Shown piece after piece: positions 43,788-52,344 of a stretch of 64,000 nt of DNA. A model generated the notes under the pieces. The model was not told the DNA's origin. It did no database searches and saw only the letters and a list, made by a program, of their open reading frames with translations. The stretch comes from Pontibacter cellulosilyticus (GTDB lineage Bacteria; Bacteroidota; Bacteroidia; Cytophagales; Hymenobacteraceae). The DNA lies in contig NZ_JACRVF010000004.1 of assembly GCF_014306105.1 (NCBI RefSeq), positions 368,389 to 432,388 of the forward strand, in the 5' to 3' direction. A program made the position numbers and the translations under genes. Positions within the stretch are counted from its first letter, which is position 1, and each line of letters opens with the position of its first letter.

Positions 43788-44504
43788 ATGCGCAGCGCCG
43801 CTATAGACATAGGAAACACTGGCAGCAAGTATGGCATCTTTGAAAACGATGCGCTGGTAAAGCAGGGATATTTTGAGGGGCAGGAATTGCCACAGGAGCT
43901 GCTAAACCAAACATTTGATAATGCCATTGTTGCCTCTGTAGCGGCAGATGCACAAAGTATAGCAGCAGGGCTGTCTGTAACGGGAAGCGTAATAGAGCTT
44001 TCTGCACAGACAGCCCTGCCTGTTTTTAACAAGTATAAAACGCCACAAACGCTGGGAGCAGACAGAATTGCTGCAGCAGTGGGAGCCAACTACCTGTTTC
44101 CGGGGCATAATTGCCTGGTGTTTGATGCCGGCACCTGCATTACCCACGACTTCATTGATAAGGATGGCAACTACCTGGGAGGTGGCATATCGCCGGGCCT
44201 GAGTATGAAATTTAAGGCATTGCATACTTTTACAAAACGCCTGCCGTTAGTAGAGCGGACTCAAAATGACTATCCGCTGACAGGGCAAACAACTCAAGAG
44301 TCAATTTTAAGCGGTGTGCTGGCTGGAAGTGTAGCTGAGCTTAATGGCTTCATGCAAGCTTATTCAGAAAAAGCAAAAGACCTGACGGTTATACTTTGTG
44401 GAGGAGACGCAGGATTTTTTGAAAGTAAATTAAAAGGACGCATCTTTGTAATTCCTGAGTTAGTTTTAATCGGGCTTCACAGAATATTAGCACATAATGT
44501 ATAA
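43788..44504 (+). CDS. coaX: Type III pantothenate kinase
   Basis: A 238-residue kinase catalysing the first step of coenzyme A synthesis. It has the acetate/sugar-kinase-like fold: DIGNTGSKYGIF binds phosphate near the N-terminus, TLGADRIAAAVGA binds pantothenate, and VFDAGTCITHDFID carries the second conserved aspartate. GGGISPGLSMKFKALH is the third. Type III enzymes are insensitive to CoA feedback and use a monovalent cation. The last 8 bases overlap the next gene, so the two are translationally linked. Confidence 0.93.
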   Translation: MRSAAIDIGNTGSKYGIFENDALVKQGYFEGQELPQELLNQTFDNAIVASVAADAQSIAAGLSVTGSVIELSAQTALPVFNKYKTPQTLGADRIAAAVGANYLFPGHNCLVFDAGTCITHDFIDKDGNYLGGGISPGLSMKFKALHTFTKRLPLVERTQNDYPLTGQTTQESILSGVLAGSVAELNGFMQAYSEKAKDLTVILCGGDAGFFESKLKGRIFVIPELVLIGLHRILAHNV

Positions 44505-45789
44505 ATCACTACGAGTACTTGTTGGCTTTGCCGTACTATGCTTGGCACATGCCGCACAGGCACAAAACATTGGCAACACACCGTACTCCCGCTATGGCTT
44601 AGGGGAATATAACTATAACTTGGGCAACGTGCGCAACGCAGGTATGGCGGGTGTGGGACTAAGCGCAGGTAATAGTTTTCAAGCCAATACCTCAAACCCG
44701 GCCTTGCTGTACTATAACAGCATCACTGTTTTTGATATAGGAGTAGCTGGTCAAGTTAAAACTATCAAAAATGCCACTGAGAAGCAGACAGACGCAAATG
44801 CAAACCTCTACAACCTGACGCTGGCTGTGCCAGTTTCGAAGAGATGGAGCTCGGCTATCGGGTTAAGGCCATATACTGTGGTAAACTACGAGGCCAGAAC
44901 TACATCAGAAATAGAGAATAAACCTACTGCCATAGTAGAGCAGCAATATATGGGAGAAGGTGGCCTGTCAGAAGCCTACTTTGCACACGGTGTAAGAATC
45001 GCAGACGGCTTTACGATTGGCGGTAGCGCGTCGTATATTTTCGGGGCTATCACAAAAGAGGCATCTTCTGCAGTAAGAGATGAGTCTTTAAATGCCATAT
45101 CTAATGAAAAGGTGGTTTACAGCGAGCGTATACGTTACGACAATTTCCTATTCAGGGCGGGAGCAAACTATCGAAAAAAAGTAACCGATACTTACTATCT
45201 AAGTGCCGGCTCTGTTTATACTTTCGGAACCGATCTAGAAGCAAAGCGCAGGTCCTCTTTTGAGCGCCGAACCCTATCTGATAACGTGCTAGACAACAAT
45301 ATACTGCCTGACAGTTCAGAGGGTAGCGTAAATCTGCCATCAAGCTTTAGGGCTGGTGTAACCTTAGACAACGGAAAGAACCTAACTTTAGGAGCTGATT
45401 TCTATACACAGAAGTGGTCGGAGTTCAGGAACTTTGACGGAGACAGCGAACTTGGTAACAGCTACAGAGTGGCCGTAGGCGCAGAGTTTACGCCAGATGC
45501 CAACTCTATCGATAATTTCTTTGAGCGTATCACGTACCGCGGTGGCTTATACTACGGCGACTCTCCATACATCAGCAAAGGCGAGACGATTAAAGACAAA
45601 GGTGTAACAGCCGGATTTACCATGCCGCTTGGCCGCTCAAGCATATATGATCTTTATCAGCTAAACGGGGCTATTGGTTACGGAAGCCGCGGCACAACAG
45701 ACAATGGTCTTATCAAAGAGAACTATTTTCAGTTTAGCGTTGGTTTTACTGTAAACAGCAGGTGGTTTATTAAGCGCCGCATAGAGTAA
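44497..45789 (+). CDS. Outer-membrane beta-barrel protein
   Basis: A 430-residue exported protein with a signal peptide ending near residue 22 (…AHAAQAQ). The mature part starts NIGNTPYSRYGLGEYNYNLG and continues with alternating strands typical of FadL/OmpP1-like barrels of Bacteroidota (for example NVRNAGMAGVGLSAGNSF, then NTSNPALLYY). Members often occur between coaX and lptC, as here, but their cargo is unknown. Its ATG lies inside the coaX stop region (8-bp overlap), and a terminator follows. Confidence 0.8.
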   Translation: MYKSLRVLVGFAVLCLAHAAQAQNIGNTPYSRYGLGEYNYNLGNVRNAGMAGVGLSAGNSFQANTSNPALLYYNSITVFDIGVAGQVKTIKNATEKQTDANANLYNLTLAVPVSKRWSSAIGLRPYTVVNYEARTTSEIENKPTAIVEQQYMGEGGLSEAYFAHGVRIADGFTIGGSASYIFGAITKEASSAVRDESLNAISNEKVVYSERIRYDNFLFRAGANYRKKVTDTYYLSAGSVYTFGTDLEAKRRSSFERRTLSDNVLDNNILPDSSEGSVNLPSSFRAGVTLDNGKNLTLGADFYTQKWSEFRNFDGDSELGNSYRVAVGAEFTPDANSIDNFFERITYRGGLYYGDSPYISKGETIKDKGVTAGFTMPLGRSSIYDLYQLNGAIGYGSRGTTDNGLIKENYFQFSVGFTVNSRWFIKRRIE

Positions 45790-45811
45790 CCTTTGCTATA
45801 AAGTATAAATG

Positions 45812-45839
45812 AAAGGCCGTTCTAGAAGCGGCCTTTTTT
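45812..45839 (+). terminator. Intrinsic terminator after the barrel gene
   Basis: AAAGGCCG pairs with CGGCCTTT across a 9-nt loop, followed by a T run. Confidence 0.82.
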
Positions 45840-45923
45840 GCGATATAGCTATAAGGATGAATGCTTATGAACCAGAAAGCATATAATTTATTAAATTCAC
45901 AAAAACTGAAGAGAAAGTATAAA

Positions 45924-46463
45924 ATGCGCAAAGCATGGATGTTTGGGTTACTAGCATTGATCACAAGTATGGCCTTTGGCTGTAAAGATGAACTGCAGGA
46001 CCCGGATAAAGCAATAAAGTATACCGGACCCTTGATCGAGAACAAGGATGTTACCACCCTGTACTCCGATTCGGCTAAGCTGCTGGTAAAGCTGCAGGCC
46101 CCAGTGCAGCAGGAGTTCGAGAACGGTGACGGTGTTTTTCCGAAAGGCCTTTATGTAGAGTTTTACGAAAAGCCCGGGCAGATGACATCTACGCTTAAAG
46201 CAAACTATGCGAAACAGGACAGAAACAAAGACCTTTACCTGGCCAAAGGCAATGTAGTGGTAGACAACCTGCAAAAACGGGAAAAGCTGGAGACAGAAGA
46301 GCTATACTGGGATAAAAGCAAGCAAGAGATCTTTACAGACAAGTTCGTTAAAATTACCACTGCCGAAGAGGTAATAACCGGAAAGGGCCTTAGGGCAAAT
46401 CAGGATTTTTCGCGCTACTCCATAACCAAAGTGACAGGTACCTTTAGCTTAAAAGAAGAGTAA
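45924..46463 (+). CDS. lptC: LptC-like lipopolysaccharide export lipoprotein
   Basis: A 179-residue protein with a lipoprotein signal (lipobox …SMAFGC at about residue 18). A periplasmic beta-jellyroll half-barrel follows: LYSDSAKLLVKLQAPVQQEF, then LKANYAKQDRNKDLYLAKGN and TEELYWDKSKQEIFTDKFV. LptC bridges the inner-membrane LptBFG extractor and the periplasmic LptA. I chose ATG 45924 over an upstream in-frame ATG because the lipobox then sits correctly. Its stop overlaps the next ATG by 1 bp. lptB is present at 55.1 kb. Confidence 0.85.
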   Translation: MRKAWMFGLLALITSMAFGCKDELQDPDKAIKYTGPLIENKDVTTLYSDSAKLLVKLQAPVQQEFENGDGVFPKGLYVEFYEKPGQMTSTLKANYAKQDRNKDLYLAKGNVVVDNLQKREKLETEELYWDKSKQEIFTDKFVKITTAEEVITGKGLRANQDFSRYSITKVTGTFSLKEE

Positions 46464-46657
46464 TGAACCCAAAGCTGTTAAATACCATTTTACTGTCGCT
46501 GTCTTTTGTGGCCATGGTTATCGGTGTGCATAGAAGTATAGAAGAGGGCGATATAGCAGGCAACTACTGGATTTTTATGATCGTGCTGGTGTTATACATG
46601 CTGTACCGCTACAGGCGCAATAAAAGCGAAGACGCCGAAAAGAACGATAAAAGATGA
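46463..46657 (+). CDS. Small two-helix membrane protein (64 aa)
   Basis: A 64-residue inner-membrane protein with two helices (NTILLSLSFVAMVIGVH and NYWIFMIVLVLYMLY) and a charged tail. It is stacked between lptC and the CBS-domain gene with 1-bp and 4-bp overlaps, so it is surely co-translated. The same position is occupied by similar short genes in related genomes, from memory. Its function is unknown; a helper for the envelope block is plausible. Confidence 0.78.
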   Translation: MNPKLLNTILLSLSFVAMVIGVHRSIEEGDIAGNYWIFMIVLVLYMLYRYRRNKSEDAEKNDKR

Positions 46658-47952
46658 TAGACCCCAGTCAGATTATTTTGCTGCTAGTCGCTTTGGTTTT
46701 CTCCGCCTTTTTTTCTGGTATAGAGATGGCCTTTGTGGCAGCCAACAAAATACAGATTGAGCTCAGCGATAAGAACGGTGTGCTGTCGGGGCGCATACTG
46801 TGGCATCTGTTGCAGCGCCCTTCCAGGTTCCTGGGCACGGCGTTAATTGGGAATACGTTGGCGCTGGTGCTTTATGGCTTTGCAATTGCAGGCATCCTGA
46901 ACACCCTGCTTACAACCTATTTGCCCGAGCCGTTTCAGTTTAATCTGCTTATACTGGTTATTCAGATCATTATAGCCTCTGTGGTAGTGCTGCTTACTGC
47001 AGAGTTTCTGCCGCGCAGCTTGGCTGCCATAAATCCAAACCGCTTGCTTCAGGTGCTGGCTATACCTATACTGTTGCTTTACTATCTGCTGTACCCTGTG
47101 GTGTACCTTATCGTGAGCATGAGCAAGTGGGTGGCTGAGAAGTTGTTTAGGATAGAATTTTCTGAAGAGAAGCCAGTATTTGGGTTTACAGACCTGAATG
47201 CCTATATCAAGAACCACCTGTACAACCCCGAGCAGGAGAACGCACCGGAGGTGGACCCACAGATCTTCCATAACGCGCTGGAGTTTAAAACCGTGAAAGT
47301 ACGCGAGTGCATGGTGCCCCGCACCGAGATAGAGGCAGTAGAGATAACCGATACAATAGAAACACTGCGTCAGGCTTTTGTGCAGACAGGCCATTCCAAG
47401 ATTTTGGTGTACGAAGACACGATTGATAACATAGTAGGCTACTGCCACCAGTTGGACATGTTTAAGCGGCCTCATAGCATTTCAGAGATCGTGTCGCAGG
47501 TAAGTATGGTGCCGGAAAGTATGATGGCCAGCGAACTGTTTGTAAAGTTCGTTTCAGAGCACCGCAGTGTGGCCGTGGTGATAGATGAGTTTGGCGGTAC
47601 ATCGGGCATTGTAACAGTGGAGGACGTGATAGAGGAGATCTTCGGAGAGATAGAAGATGAGTTTGACATCAATGACGAACTGCTGGAGCAGGTGATAGAA
47701 GAGGAGGGAATTTACCTGCTTAGCGCACGGCACGAGATAGACTACCTGAACGAGAAGTATGAGTTAAAGCTGCCTGAAGGTGACTATGAAACTCTTGGAG
47801 GTCTTATTTTTTCTGTTTTCGGTGAAATTCCGACACCCGGCGACGAAATAGAAGTGCCGCCTTTCCACATCACAGTCCTTTCCATGGACGATAACCGGAT
47901 CAACGCTGTGAAGCTCATTAAAAAATCAGATTATCAGGCAGATGTAGAATAA
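46654..47952 (+). CDS. CNNM/CBS/CorC-domain membrane protein (GldE-like)
   Basis: A 432-residue inner-membrane protein. A DUF21/CNNM domain with about four helices (LLLVALVFSAFFSGIEMAF, then LIGNTLALVLYG) is followed by two CBS domains (VRECMVPRTEIEAVE, and SVAVVIDEFGGTSGIVTVED) and a C-terminal CorC_HlyC domain (GDYETLGGLIFSVFGEIP). Family members export or sense magnesium; in gliding Bacteroidota the close homologue GldE is tied to motility. Which role applies here is unclear. It overlaps the previous gene by 4 bp. Confidence 0.87.
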   Translation: MIDPSQIILLLVALVFSAFFSGIEMAFVAANKIQIELSDKNGVLSGRILWHLLQRPSRFLGTALIGNTLALVLYGFAIAGILNTLLTTYLPEPFQFNLLILVIQIIIASVVVLLTAEFLPRSLAAINPNRLLQVLAIPILLLYYLLYPVVYLIVSMSKWVAEKLFRIEFSEEKPVFGFTDLNAYIKNHLYNPEQENAPEVDPQIFHNALEFKTVKVRECMVPRTEIEAVEITDTIETLRQAFVQTGHSKILVYEDTIDNIVGYCHQLDMFKRPHSISEIVSQVSMVPESMMASELFVKFVSEHRSVAVVIDEFGGTSGIVTVEDVIEEIFGEIEDEFDINDELLEQVIEEEGIYLLSARHEIDYLNEKYELKLPEGDYETLGGLIFSVFGEIPTPGDEIEVPPFHITVLSMDDNRINAVKLIKKSDYQADVE

Positions 47953-47973
47953 TAGCCCTGACTGCATAAATTT

Positions 47974-48004
47974 TTTGAATTTTAAGACGATTAACCTTAT
48001 TTTG
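47974..48004 (+). promoter_or_regulatory. Primary promoter for the PpiD-like gene
   Basis: TTTG (47974-47977), 19 bp, then TTATTTTG (47997-48004) followed by CAC. It has the same spacing as the promoter at 23994-24024, with one base off the TAnnTTTG consensus. Confidence 0.5.
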
Positions 48005-48032
48005 CACAATCCTTTTATAAGTTTAATAAAGA

Positions 48033-50144
48033 ATGGCATTAATTAACAAGATTAGAGAGAAGTCTGGATGGGCTGTAGGCGCCATTGCCATAGGGCTTGG
48101 TATATTTGTAGTAGGCGGTGACCTGCTAGGACCAAACTCAAGACTAATGGGTAACGATGCAACTGTTATAGGCGAAATTGCCGGCGAAGAAATTGCATAC
48201 GATGAGTTTGATGCAGCATTACAGCAGCTTAAAGCCAATTATGAGAATCAGGTAGGTCGTGCGGCCACAGAAGGTGAGTTGGCGATGCTGCGTGAGCAGG
48301 CCTGGAACCAGCTGATCTTTAAAATTGCCTTAGAAAAAGAATATGAGCGTTTAGGCATTGAGGTGACCGAGGACGAACTGTTTGACATGGTGCAGGGAAA
48401 TAACATTCACCCGGCTGTGCAGCAGGCTTTCGTAAACCCTCAGACAGGCTTGTTCGACCAGAGCCAGGTAGTGCAGTATCTGCAGAACCTGGACCAGATG
48501 GGACCGGAGGCGCGTCCGATGTGGGCAAACTTTGAGCAAGGCATTGTTTCTGACCGTATCGCTACAAAGTATAACAACCTGCTTGCTAAGTCGGTGTACG
48601 TAACTACTGCCGAGGCTAAGAGCTTCTACAAAGCACAGAATGCAACAGCAAACCTTAACGTACTGTTTGTGCCTTACGCTACTATAGCCGACTCAACAGT
48701 AGAAGTATCAGACAGCAAGCTGAATGACTACTACGAGCGTAACAAAGAGCTTTACAAAGTAGAAGACGGCCGCTCGATAGAGTATGTGGTTGTAGATGTA
48801 AACGCATCTAAAGAAGACAGCACATACTACCAGGAAGAGGTATCTACATTGTCAAAGCAGTTTGCAAGCGCAACCAACGATTCTGCTTTTGTTTACACAA
48901 ACTCAGACCAGCCTTTCGACGGTTCTTACAAAACTCCTGGCGACCTGCCTGAGGAACTGCGTAAGCAACTGCCACTACAGGAAGGGAAAGTATATGGTCC
49001 TTTCAACAACAACGGCACCATGGCACTTTACAAAGTAATGGATGCCAGAGAAGGTACTGAGAGCGCTATCAGAGCCAGCCACATTCTTATCAGGCCAGAA
49101 AGCGATACACCAGAGGCAAAGGCCGCTGCAAAAGCAAAAGCACAGGATGTGTACAACCAGATCAAAGGCGGTGCAGATTTCGCTCAGATGGCTGCTCAGC
49201 ATGGAACTGACGGTACGGCATCTGTTGGCGGTGACTTAGGATGGTTTGCAGAAGGCCGTATGGTAGGCCCGTTTGATAAAGCAGTGTTTGGCCATTCAGG
49301 AACAGGATTGCTTCCTAACCTGGTTGAGACAGAGTATGGCTACCATATAGTTAAAGTAACAGAGCCAAAAACAAAGCAGCAGTATAAAGTTGCCGCGGTG
49401 CAGCGTTCTGTAGAGCCAAGCGAAACAACACGCGATGCTGCCTATGCAGTAGCTGACGAGCTTTCTGGTATAAGCGGTAGCACAGAAGAGTTCAGAGAGA
49501 ATGTTGCCAAGAACAAGTCTCTTGTAAAAGAAGAAGCTAAAGAATTAGGCAAGAACCAGATACTGGTTAACAACCTGAACAACGCACGTGAACTAGTTCG
49601 CTGGACATATGCGAATGATACAGAGATAGGCGACGTTTCTCCTGTGTTTGAGATCGAAGACAAGTTTGTGGTGGCTACACTTACAGGCAAGCGCGAAAAA
49701 GGATATGCTAAAGTAGAGGATATCAAAGAAGAGCTTACTGCAGCTGTTCGCAACGAGGTGAAGGCAGAGCAGATCATGGAGAAGCTGAAAGGTAAAAAAG
49801 GCACACTAGACCAGATTGCTGCCAGCTACGGACCTAACGCTATGGTAAAAACTGCTGAGAACGTAACCATGGCTTCTACTGCGATACCTGGATTTGGTGT
49901 AGAGCCTACAGCTATTGGTAAGGCATTTGGCCTGAAGCAGGGTTCGCGCTCAACTCCAATCGAAGGCCAGAACGGTGTTATGATCGTTGAGCTACTAAGC
50001 CTGAACGCTGCCCCAGAAATCAACGACTTCGCCAATGTGAAAGAGCAGATACGCAGTGCCCGCACAGGCAGCGTACAGAGCAGAGCTTTCGAAGCTATCA
50101 AAGAAAAAGCTGAGATAAAGGATAACCGCGTTAAGTTCTTCTAG
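48033..50144 (+). CDS. PpiD/SurA-like periplasmic peptidyl-prolyl isomerase
   Basis: A 703-residue foldase anchored by one N-terminal helix (WAVGAIAIGLGIFVVGGDLLG). A SurA-like N-terminal chaperone module (about 40-190) follows. One parvulin domain lies at about 345-450 (IRASHILIRPE…GWFAEGRMVGPFDKAVFG…YGYHIVKVTEP), and a second degenerate rotamase-like half is near the C-terminus. It assists folding of exported and outer-membrane proteins. It has its own promoter and terminator although it follows the CBS-protein gene by only 80 bp. Confidence 0.88.
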   Translation: MALINKIREKSGWAVGAIAIGLGIFVVGGDLLGPNSRLMGNDATVIGEIAGEEIAYDEFDAALQQLKANYENQVGRAATEGELAMLREQAWNQLIFKIALEKEYERLGIEVTEDELFDMVQGNNIHPAVQQAFVNPQTGLFDQSQVVQYLQNLDQMGPEARPMWANFEQGIVSDRIATKYNNLLAKSVYVTTAEAKSFYKAQNATANLNVLFVPYATIADSTVEVSDSKLNDYYERNKELYKVEDGRSIEYVVVDVNASKEDSTYYQEEVSTLSKQFASATNDSAFVYTNSDQPFDGSYKTPGDLPEELRKQLPLQEGKVYGPFNNNGTMALYKVMDAREGTESAIRASHILIRPESDTPEAKAAAKAKAQDVYNQIKGGADFAQMAAQHGTDGTASVGGDLGWFAEGRMVGPFDKAVFGHSGTGLLPNLVETEYGYHIVKVTEPKTKQQYKVAAVQRSVEPSETTRDAAYAVADELSGISGSTEEFRENVAKNKSLVKEEAKELGKNQILVNNLNNARELVRWTYANDTEIGDVSPVFEIEDKFVVATLTGKREKGYAKVEDIKEELTAAVRNEVKAEQIMEKLKGKKGTLDQIAASYGPNAMVKTAENVTMASTAIPGFGVEPTAIGKAFGLKQGSRSTPIEGQNGVMIVELLSLNAAPEINDFANVKEQIRSARTGSVQSRAFEAIKEKAEIKDNRVKFF

Positions 50145-50169
50145 TTTAGCGCAAAGTATAAAATCAGGA

Positions 50170-50198
50170 AAAGCCACTCCCAAAGAGTGGCTTTTTTT
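50170..50198 (+). terminator. Intrinsic terminator after the PpiD-like gene
   Basis: AAAGCCACTC pairs perfectly with GAGTGGCTTT, with a 5-nt loop and seven Ts. Confidence 0.88.
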
Positions 50199-50274
50199 GT
50201 GTCATACCCGTAACTTCAATTTATCAGACGCACTGCCATATCAACTGCCGGATAATTAACGTTTTAAGTATACT

Positions 50275-52092
50275 ATGCCAGCTACACTACTACGGATCAT
50301 ACTTAGCACACTTCTGCTGCTCTTTATCACGCTTACAGCCTCAGCCCAGAGCCAGGAACTGCAGCTGGCAAGAGAGTATTATGGCAAAGGCGATTATGCA
50401 AAGGCGGAGGAGCTGTACAGCAAGCTGATAGAGCAGCAAAGGCTTTTCCAGGTTGTGTACCCGGATTACCTGAAGGTACTGGTGGCGCAGCGCGACTACA
50501 AAGAGGCAGAAAAGCTGGTAAAGAAAACCATCAAGCGCTTCCCAAGCATATTAAACTATCAGGTAGACCTGGGTAAAGTATACCAGGCCGCCGGCGATAA
50601 GGCAGATGCCGAAAAACATTTTGACAAACTTATCGAGCAGTTAAAGCCAGAGGAGGTAATTGCCGTTGCAAGCGCCTTTATGCAGAACGACCTGTTTGAT
50701 TATGCTGAAAAAACATACTTGAAAGGCAGAGCCATCAGTGGAAATCCATTGGAATACAATAGGCCGCTTATTGCGCTGTATGCTTACCGACAGAAGAACG
50801 ACAGGCTAATTCCGGAGATACTGAACCTGTTGCAAGCTAACGAGAGTGAGTTGGGGTATGTGCAGAACATGCTTCAGAACAGCATACGCGAAGAAAAGAA
50901 CCTGGACGAACTGGAGAAAGAGCTTATACTACGTGTGCAGCAAAACCCCGATAAACTGGCTTATAATGAACTACTGATCTGGCTGTATATACAGCGCAAA
51001 GACTTTTACAGCGCCCTAATGCAAGCCAGGGCCGTAGACAAACGCACGCGCAGCGGAGGCACAAGGGTAATGGAGCTTGGGGCGATCAGTTTGAAAAACA
51101 ACGACTACCAGGGCGCTATTGAGGCATACGAATACATTGTGAATGAATACCCGGAAGGGCCATACTACCTGATTGCTCGCCAGCGCTTGATCAATGCCCG
51201 CGAAGAGCAGGTGCAGAATACATTTCCGGTAGATAAAGATAAGATCAGGGCACTGATAACAGATTACCAGGCGTTGCTAAGTGAGGTTGGCCGCACAGCC
51301 CAGACGGTGGAGGTGCTGCAGCACATGGCAGAATTATACGCTTTTTACTTAGACGATAGGGAAAAGGCAATTGCTTTGCTGCAGGAGGCCATAGACATGC
51401 CACGTGCTAACCCCGACTTTGTAGCCAACAGCAAATTAACTTTAGGCGATATCTATTTGCTGAAGGGAGAACCGTGGGAAAGTACACTGCTTTACTCGCA
51501 GGTAGAGAAGTCACATAAAGAAACACCGATAGGGCATGAGGCCAAGCTGCGCAACGCGAGGCTGAACTACTACAAAGGTGATTTTGATCTGGCACAGGCG
51601 CATCTTGATATCCTAAAGCTGGCCACCAGCCGCGAAATTGCCAACGATGCCATGGACCTGAGCCTGCTTATCACAGACAACACCGGCTTAGATACCTCCA
51701 CAGTAGCCATGGAGGAATATGCGGCAATAGACTTGCTGGTGTTCCAGAACAAGCTGCCGGAGGCAATAACCGCCTTAGATGCCATGCTGAAAAAGTACCA
51801 GGGCCACAGCCTAACCGACGAAATATACTTTCAGAAGGCAAACATTCATGAGCGGATGGGAGCTTTTGATAAAGCGCTGGAAAACCTGAATAAGATCGTT
51901 AGTAATCCGCAGAATGATATCCTAAGCGATGACGCCTTGTTTAGGATGGCCTATATTTACGAAGAGAGCCTGAAAGACAAGGAAAAGGCACAGCAGCTGT
52001 ACAACGATTTTCTGGTGAAGCACCAGGGCAGCATTTATATGGCAGAGGCTCGCAAACGCTTCCGGAAGCTGCGCGGCGATAGTATAAACTAG
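50275..52092 (+). CDS. Exported tetratricopeptide-repeat protein
   Basis: A 605-residue periplasmic protein with a signal peptide ending near residue 25 (…LTASAQS). The remainder is made of TPR-like helix pairs, for example LAREYYGKGDYAKAEELYSK, LGAISLKNNDYQGAIEAYEY, ANIHERMGAFDKALENLNK and MAYIYEESLKDKEKAQQLYN. No enzymatic domain is seen. Such proteins scaffold envelope complexes, and here it follows PpiD-like and LptC genes. Its exact partner is unknown. Confidence 0.82.
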   Translation: MPATLLRIILSTLLLLFITLTASAQSQELQLAREYYGKGDYAKAEELYSKLIEQQRLFQVVYPDYLKVLVAQRDYKEAEKLVKKTIKRFPSILNYQVDLGKVYQAAGDKADAEKHFDKLIEQLKPEEVIAVASAFMQNDLFDYAEKTYLKGRAISGNPLEYNRPLIALYAYRQKNDRLIPEILNLLQANESELGYVQNMLQNSIREEKNLDELEKELILRVQQNPDKLAYNELLIWLYIQRKDFYSALMQARAVDKRTRSGGTRVMELGAISLKNNDYQGAIEAYEYIVNEYPEGPYYLIARQRLINAREEQVQNTFPVDKDKIRALITDYQALLSEVGRTAQTVEVLQHMAELYAFYLDDREKAIALLQEAIDMPRANPDFVANSKLTLGDIYLLKGEPWESTLLYSQVEKSHKETPIGHEAKLRNARLNYYKGDFDLAQAHLDILKLATSREIANDAMDLSLLITDNTGLDTSTVAMEEYAAIDLLVFQNKLPEAITALDAMLKKYQGHSLTDEIYFQKANIHERMGAFDKALENLNKIVSNPQNDILSDDALFRMAYIYEESLKDKEKAQQLYNDFLVKHQGSIYMAEARKRFRKLRGDSIN

Positions 52093-52101
52093 GCTGCTGC
52101 T

Positions 52102-52209
52102 CTAAAAAAAGATGACAAGTACAAGAATGAAGAGGATGAAGAAGCCATACATCACCAGGTCCAGCGAATAATTTTTATACTTTTCGAAAATCTCTCTGAA
52201 TCGTTTCAC
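52102..52209 (-). CDS. 35-residue single-helix membrane peptide
   Basis: A short minus-strand frame, GTG start at 52209 and TAG at 52102: a basic N-terminus (KRFREIFEKYKNYS) followed by a membrane helix of about 18 residues (LVMYGFFILFILVLVIFF). The sharp split between charged and hydrophobic halves is typical of real microproteins. I recall similar peptides in Cytophagales but cannot verify. It lies in the spacer between the TPR gene and recJ. Confidence 0.5.
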   Translation of the reverse strand: MKRFREIFEKYKNYSLDLVMYGFFILFILVLVIFF

Positions 52210-52305
52210 GGAATATCCTGTTCTACTTCTGATACAAAGATATAATTTTTGAGGGTAAGCTAAGCGGAAGCGGGTAAGCATCGCCGACAGTACCTTTAAA
52301 ATAGC

Positions 52306-52313
52306 TACCTTTG
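52306..52313 (+). promoter_or_regulatory. Candidate -7 element for recJ
   Basis: TACCTTTG followed by C matches TAnnTTTG, 31 bp before the start codon. The -33 half is not evident. Confidence 0.35.
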
Positions 52314-52344
52314 CGACAAGTTAAATGTAGTGTAGCAGAAGCAT

